Under the pieces are notes generated by a model. It ran no database searches and was not told the DNA's origin. It was given only the letters and a program-made list of their open reading frames with translations. From Lujinxingia sediminis (lineage in GTDB: Bacteria; Myxococcota_A; Bradymonadia; Bradymonadales; Bradymonadaceae), in contig NZ_SADD01000001.1 in assembly GCF_004005565.1 (NCBI RefSeq), positions 806,001-870,000 on the forward strand: DNA of 64,000 bases. The letters are read 5' to 3'. Below are positions 63,826 through 64,000 of this stretch, piece after piece. How positions within the stretch are numbered: the stretch's first letter is position 1; each line of letters begins with the position of its first letter. Position numbers and translations under genes: made by a program.

Positions 63826-64000
63826 TGCCGCCACGCACGACCTGGCGACTTCATGGTCTTCACTCCCCCCCTCACGCGTGGCACCCCGAGGTTTCTGCGG
63901 CGCCGTGACCCGGCTCATCCGGCGAACCGGCTCTTCGAATGCGACTGCTGCTGTGCCGGGCAGGGCTGCCCCTCGCGCGTAGCCCGCGTCTCCCGACACC
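63826..64000. other. Right edge, unassigned
   Basis: In the frame that would continue past the ArsR break, an open stretch begins [16 protein letters not shown] at 63808 and stops near 63980. It does not resemble the rest of an ArsR protein and I cannot assign it. It may be the start of a foreign segment. Confidence 0.25.

Overview
The window is a GC-rich bacterial chromosome segment that is densely packed with genes on both strands. No phage, insertion sequence or CRISPR array was recognised. Several traits suggest a predatory or social member of the former Deltaproteobacteria (Myxococcota, Bradymonadales-like). These are a 1080-residue Ser/Thr kinase fused to an ATPase and TPR-like region, many lipoproteins (some with Asp/Thr/Pro-rich linkers behind the lipobox), outer-membrane barrels, multi-PAS sensor kinases, and an hrcA-grpE-dnaK cluster. 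The taxonomic placement is inference from gene style, not from a marker-gene comparison.

Layout. 1-7.1 kb: a LemA-type membrane protein (cut by the left edge), an ABHD13/BEM46-like hydrolase, an exported barrel protein, the two-domain malic enzyme MaeB and three small hypothetical genes. 7.2-9.2 kb: two single-domain cold-shock proteins in opposite orientation flank a CAP-domain lipoprotein; the first has a strong promoter and a leader of about 330 nt. 9.2-14.6 kb: lysyl-oxidase-like lipoprotein, unknown lipoprotein, exported alpha/beta hydrolase, acyl-CoA-binding protein and a YheT-like hydrolase. 14.7-15.7 kb: a Rho ATPase lacking the usual N-terminal RNA-binding domain. 15.8-21.4 kb: exported and envelope proteins including an S41 protease and an amidohydrolase lipoprotein. 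21.6-29.2 kb: the large kinase, an FAD-dependent dehydrogenase and two translationally coupled sensor-kinase genes, the first of which has no ATPase domain. 29.2-36.1 kb: M64 metalloprotease, a membrane-anchored GrpE-like protein, tRNA-Cys, a stand-alone receiver, a GT-B-like/coiled-coil protein and a YbhN-like membrane protein. 36.3-41.3 kb: hrcA, grpE, dnaK, dnaJ. 41.3-47.7 kb: periplasmic-binding-protein-like protein, site-2 protease, zinc-ribbon membrane protein, thiL, methyltransferase, small membrane protein, GTPase. 47.9-50.2 kb: barrel protein, exported acetolactate-decarboxylase-like lipoprotein and a broken dienelactone hydrolase gene.

51.5-60.5 kb forms a coherent reductive pyrimidine catabolism locus. 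An NCS1 permease is divergent from preT-preA (dihydropyrimidine dehydrogenase), hydA (dihydropyrimidinase), a CoA-acylating semialdehyde dehydrogenase and a class III aminotransferase. Together they cover uptake of uracil/thymine-type substrates and every step to acetyl-CoA or propionyl-CoA except the ureidopropionase, which is not in the window. 60.6-64 kb: a DUF1801-type protein, an AMP-forming acyl-CoA ligase, tRNA-Asn and a 3'-truncated ArsR regulator near the right edge.

No complete novel multi-gene defence or signalling system was recognised. The most unusual items are the OB-fold-less Rho, the ATPase-less histidine kinase partnered with a complete one, the membrane GrpE paralogue whose gene end overlaps its neighbour antisense, and the exported acetolactate-decarboxylase homologue.
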